Below, piece by piece: positions 61,183 through 64,000 of a DNA stretch of 64,000 nucleotides. How positions within the stretch are numbered: the stretch's first letter is position 1; every line of letters starts with the position of its first letter. The stretch spans positions 88,251 to 152,250 of the forward strand of contig JAHCJW010000001.1 in NCBI GenBank assembly GCA_026126125.1, read 5' to 3'. Under the pieces are notes generated by a model that saw only the letters and a program-made list of their open reading frames with translations, was not told the DNA's origin and searched no databases. Both the position numbers and the translations under genes were made by a program. Source of the stretch: Devosia sp. (GTDB lineage: Bacteria > Pseudomonadota > Alphaproteobacteria > Rhizobiales > Devosiaceae).

Positions 61183-63459
61183 ATGCACCAAGACACAAGC
61201 CTGATCATGACGATCGTCGCCGGTCTGGTGCTCGCCTATATGCTGGGCATGCTCGCCAACCGACTGCGGCTGCCGCCGCTCCTGGGCTATCTCCTTGCCG
61301 GCATTGTCGTCGGCCCGCACACATTGGGCTTTACCACCGATGCGGGCCTCGGTGCGCAATTGGCCGAGCTGGGTGTGATCCTTCTGATGTTCGGCGTCGG
61401 ATTGCGCTTTTTGCTCAAGGACTTGATGAGTGCGCGGGCGCTGGCCATCTCCGGCGCTGTGGTACAAATCGGCTTTACTACCCTGCTTGGCGCCGGGCTT
61501 GGCTTGCTGCTGGGCTGGGATCTGGGCGGCGCGCTGCTGTTCGGCCTCGCCCTCTCCATCGCTTCAAGTGTGGTGCTGTTCCGAGCCGTGCAGGACCGGC
61601 ACACCGCCGCCGCTTGGCTGAGTGTCGAAGCTCTGGTCGTGGTGCTCGCCATGGTGCTGCTCCCGGCCCTCGCCAGTCTTTCGGGCACCAATACCGGCAT
61701 TCACGATCCCTTCGTGTCCTTCGCCGAACGCCTGATTGGCGCGGAACTGGGCTTTTGGGCCATATTGGCCCTGACCGCTATCAAGATGGCCGCCTTTGTC
61801 GGATTCATGCTGATCGCCGGGCGGCGTTTTATCCCCTGGATGCTGCAGATCACCGCCCATGCGGGCAGCCGGGAACTGTTTCGGCTGGCGTTGCTGGCCA
61901 TCGCGCTCGGCGTGGCGCTGGGCTCCGCGGTGCTGTTCGGCGTCCCGCTGGCGCTGGGCGCGTTCTTCGCCGGCATGATGCTTGCGGAAAACGAGCCCGC
62001 CCGCCGCGCGGCCCATGAGACGCTGCCGCTGCGCGAGGCCTTTGCCGTGGTGTTTTTCGTCGCCATCGGCATGCTGCTCGATCCTATGATCTTGATGAGC
62101 CAGCCGCTGGCGGTTCTTGCCACAATCCTCATCATCGTCATCGGAAAGTGGCTGGCAGCCTTCGCGATGCTGCTGCTGTTCCGCCGGCCGGTCGCGAGCG
62201 CGCTGACCGTTGCCGCCAGCCTCGCGCAAATTGGCGAATTTTCCTTCATCCTTGCCGGCATGGGCGTCGCCCTGGCCATTCTGCCGCCGCAGGGACTGGA
62301 TCTGATCCTGGTCGGCATAACGATCTCCATCCTATTGAACCCGCTGGTTTTCTGGGGCGTGGCGCTCTTTCGGCCCAGATTCGAAGCCCGGTTCGACAGG
62401 CAAACTGCGCGCGGAAGCGCTGCCCGGGTCGAGCCCGGGGTCTCGGCGCCGGCGGCTGCCGATCTTCCCAGTCAGGCAGCGGGGGCGCCGGGCGCCGATG
62501 ACGATGAAGCCATGCCTGCACGCCGGGTGGGACACACCGTGCTTGTCGGTTATGGCGAGGCGGGGCGGATCGTCGCCGAAGGGCTCAAGGCCGATGGCGT
62601 CGACCTGGTCGTGATCGAGGATGATGATCATGCCCTCGCCCTGGCGCGCGCGGCCGGCCTCGCGGTTATTCCCGGCAATGCCGCCCATGCTGATGTCTTG
62701 AAGCTCGCCCATCCGGCTACGGCGAAAACCCTGCTGGCTACTATCTCCAACGCCTTCGAGGCGGGTGCGGTGTGCAAAAGCGCCCGCAAGCTCAATCCCG
62801 GCATGGCGATTGTGGCGCGCGCCGCTTCGGCCGAGGAAGAAGAAGTGTTGCGCGATCTGGGGGCCTCGACGGTCATTCGTGACGCGCGCGAGGTGGGCAA
62901 GGGCATGCTCGCCCATTTGCGGGCCGATGGTTCCAGCGCCGCCGAAATTCTGCCCGAGCCGGCGACAAAACTGCCCGTTGTGGAAAATATTCTGGCCCAG
63001 GCGGCAGGCGGCGCGGTCGCCAGCGTCGCCGTGGTGGATATGCCCGAACGGGTAGAGGTCGAAGCCGAGACCGCGGTGGAGGCGGCGCCGGTCGCTGAAA
63101 TCGATGTCGCGGCGCTGCCGGTCATCGAGGCCGTGGTTGATGAGGCGCCGGCGCCCGTGGCCCCCGAAATTGCCGAGGATATCGAGCTGCCCGAAGCGGA
63201 ACTGGTCGCGCTCGAGCCGGTGCCATCGCTTGGGGACGCGCCGGCCCAGATCGACGAGGTTCTGCCCTGGTCCGAACCGGAGCCGGCGGTGACGAGCGTA
63301 GGCGAGGCGCCGGTTGAGCCGCCGGCAGAGCCCGTGAACGACGCCGAAACTTCCGAGCCAGCCGGCCCGGATGATGAGACCGAGGCGGACGAGAACAAGA
63401 CTGACGAGAACAAGACTGAGGCGGATGTGCCGCCGGTCATGCCCGAGCCCAAGCCCTGA
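61183..63459 (+). CDS. Kef-type potassium/proton antiporter with TrkA-N domain and acidic tail
   Basis: A 758-residue CPA2 antiporter. About twelve membrane segments (residues 5-410) include NRLRLPPLLGYLLAGIVVGP and GVPLALGAFFAGMMLAENEP. The regulatory TrkA-N domain follows a linker: VLVGYGEAGRIVAEGLKADG near residue 452 with NAD-binding glycines. The last ~130 residues are Glu/Pro/Ala-rich and probably disordered. It resembles YbaL/RosB. GGAG lies seven bases before the start; a longer frame from 61111 lacks support. It probably exports K+ under stress, gated by nucleotide. Confidence 0.9.
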   Translation: MHQDTSLIMTIVAGLVLAYMLGMLANRLRLPPLLGYLLAGIVVGPHTLGFTTDAGLGAQLAELGVILLMFGVGLRFLLKDLMSARALAISGAVVQIGFTTLLGAGLGLLLGWDLGGALLFGLALSIASSVVLFRAVQDRHTAAAWLSVEALVVVLAMVLLPALASLSGTNTGIHDPFVSFAERLIGAELGFWAILALTAIKMAAFVGFMLIAGRRFIPWMLQITAHAGSRELFRLALLAIALGVALGSAVLFGVPLALGAFFAGMMLAENEPARRAAHETLPLREAFAVVFFVAIGMLLDPMILMSQPLAVLATILIIVIGKWLAAFAMLLLFRRPVASALTVAASLAQIGEFSFILAGMGVALAILPPQGLDLILVGITISILLNPLVFWGVALFRPRFEARFDRQTARGSAARVEPGVSAPAAADLPSQAAGAPGADDDEAMPARRVGHTVLVGYGEAGRIVAEGLKADGVDLVVIEDDDHALALARAAGLAVIPGNAAHADVLKLAHPATAKTLLATISNAFEAGAVCKSARKLNPGMAIVARAASAEEEEVLRDLGASTVIRDAREVGKGMLAHLRADGSSAAEILPEPATKLPVVENILAQAAGGAVASVAVVDMPERVEVEAETAVEAAPVAEIDVAALPVIEAVVDEAPAPVAPEIAEDIELPEAELVALEPVPSLGDAPAQIDEVLPWSEPEPAVTSVGEAPVEPPAEPVNDAETSEPAGPDDETEADENKTDENKTEADVPPVMPEPKP

Positions 63460-63489
63460 GGGGCGGGCGGCGGGATGGTGTGAGGACCG

Positions 63490-63918
63490 ATGATTTCGCA
63501 AAAGGCCAAATATGCGCTGCGCGCCCTGGTGTCCCTGGCCAGGGCGGGGCAGGGGGAAAGCCGGATGATCGGCGAGATTTCCAAGGATCAGGCCATCCCG
63601 AAGAAATTTCTCGAGCAGATCCTGCTCGAGCTCAAACGGGCCGGTTATGTGTCGAGCCGACGCGGGCGAATGGGGGGCTATGAGCTGATCAAGGCGCCCG
63701 AGCAGATCATGTATGGGGAAGTGCTGCGGCTGATCGATGGCCCGATCGCGCCGCTGCCGTGCCTGTCAAAAATCGCCTATCGCAAATGCGAGGACTGCCA
63801 GGACGAGGCGGCGTGCGAAATCCGCCATGTCTTTGAGCGGGTGACCCTGGCGACGCGGGCTGTGCTCGACCAGACCAGCCTGGCGGATTCGCTCCGGCTC
63901 GAAGATCTTGCGGTTTAA
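63490..63918 (+). CDS. Rrf2-family transcriptional regulator
   Basis: A 142-residue Rrf2 protein. Winged helix: SQKAKYALRALVSLARAGQG, then KFLEQILLELKRAGYVSSRR and GRMGGYELIKAPEQI. Three to four cysteines (PCLSKIAYRKCEDCQDEAAC near residues 91-110) could hold an Fe-S cluster as in IscR/NsrR, though spacing differs from both. It lies 30 bases after the antiporter gene and may be co-transcribed with it. Fe-S sensing is inferred. Confidence 0.92.
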   Translation: MISQKAKYALRALVSLARAGQGESRMIGEISKDQAIPKKFLEQILLELKRAGYVSSRRGRMGGYELIKAPEQIMYGEVLRLIDGPIAPLPCLSKIAYRKCEDCQDEAACEIRHVFERVTLATRAVLDQTSLADSLRLEDLAV

Positions 63919-63920
63919 AC

Positions 63921-63962
63921 CATGTCTGCCGAAAGTGGCCCCGGTTTCGGGAGACAGGCTTT
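63921..63962. repeat. Partial interspersed repeat at the window end
   Basis: CATGTCTGCCGAAAGTGGCC followed by CCGGTTTCGGGAGACAGGCT matches the tip module of the 7987-8089 repeat in reverse complement. It lies five bases after the Rrf2 gene, and the rest of the window to 64000 shows no gene. Confidence 0.65.
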
Positions 63963-64000
63963 ATAGCGGCGTGCGTTCTGTCGAACGCAAATTGCCGCTC

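Overview
The window is high-GC alphaproteobacterial chromosome. Gene content (ubiTUV, an NnrR-type regulator, a LigD NHEJ ligase, UgpC-type sugar ABC systems) and the interspersed palindromic repeats suggest Hyphomicrobiales, most like Devosia and relatives. The genus is an inference from gene content, not a database match. Genes are densely packed, many with 4-base ATGA overlaps. I saw no rRNA, CRISPR, prophage or intact insertion sequence. There is one tRNA gene, tRNA-Leu(CAG).

Region by region. 1-3574: the 3' part of ligD, then peptidase T. 3631-11451: an anaerobic-respiration block, with ubiT-ubiU-ubiV and a small unknown gene on the minus strand, ubiD divergent from them, then a DUF2249 / 12-TM membrane protein / double DUF2249 / MIP18-family operon and an NnrR-like Crp/Fnr regulator. 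Perfect or near NnrR-type boxes (TTGCG-N4-CGCAA) lie upstream of both operons. 11553-18328: an orphan polysaccharide co-polymerase with a decayed kinase domain, a PadR regulator, a large D-lactate dehydrogenase-type flavo-iron-sulfur protein and a LysR regulator. 18762-30270: a sugar uptake and catabolism region with a complete ABC transporter, three Gfo/Idh/MocA dehydrogenases, a DUF993 aldolase-like protein, a sugar-phosphate isomerase/epimerase and a TetR regulator. Matching palindromes sit in the promoters of both operons. A decayed tctA-like fragment lies beside the TetR gene. 30317-34536: housekeeping genes and the tRNA.

34665-54693 is a large exopolysaccharide locus: initiating phosphoglycosyltransferase, HemK-like methyltransferase, flippase, glycosyltransferases, glycoside hydrolase, deacetylase, O-antigen-ligase-like polymerase and chain-length protein. 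It is followed by two tandem GNAT-like proteins and an asparagine synthase / acyl carrier protein / acyl-AMP ligase / NAD-synthetase-like operon. The last module resembles genes known from exosortase-A polysaccharide clusters, but no exosortase is visible here. It is the best candidate for an undescribed modification system.

54697-63918: a hemerythrin-like gene and hemN behind a perfect FNR box, a YCII protein, an EamA/RhtA exporter, an aldo/keto reductase, a FAH-family hydrolase, a RecD/Dda-like helicase, a Kef-type antiporter with a long acidic tail, and an Rrf2 regulator. The anaerobic themes at the two ends (NnrR boxes near 6.4 and 8.2 kb, FNR box at 56.6 kb) indicate a facultative, probably denitrifying lifestyle, although no denitrification reductase gene is in the window.
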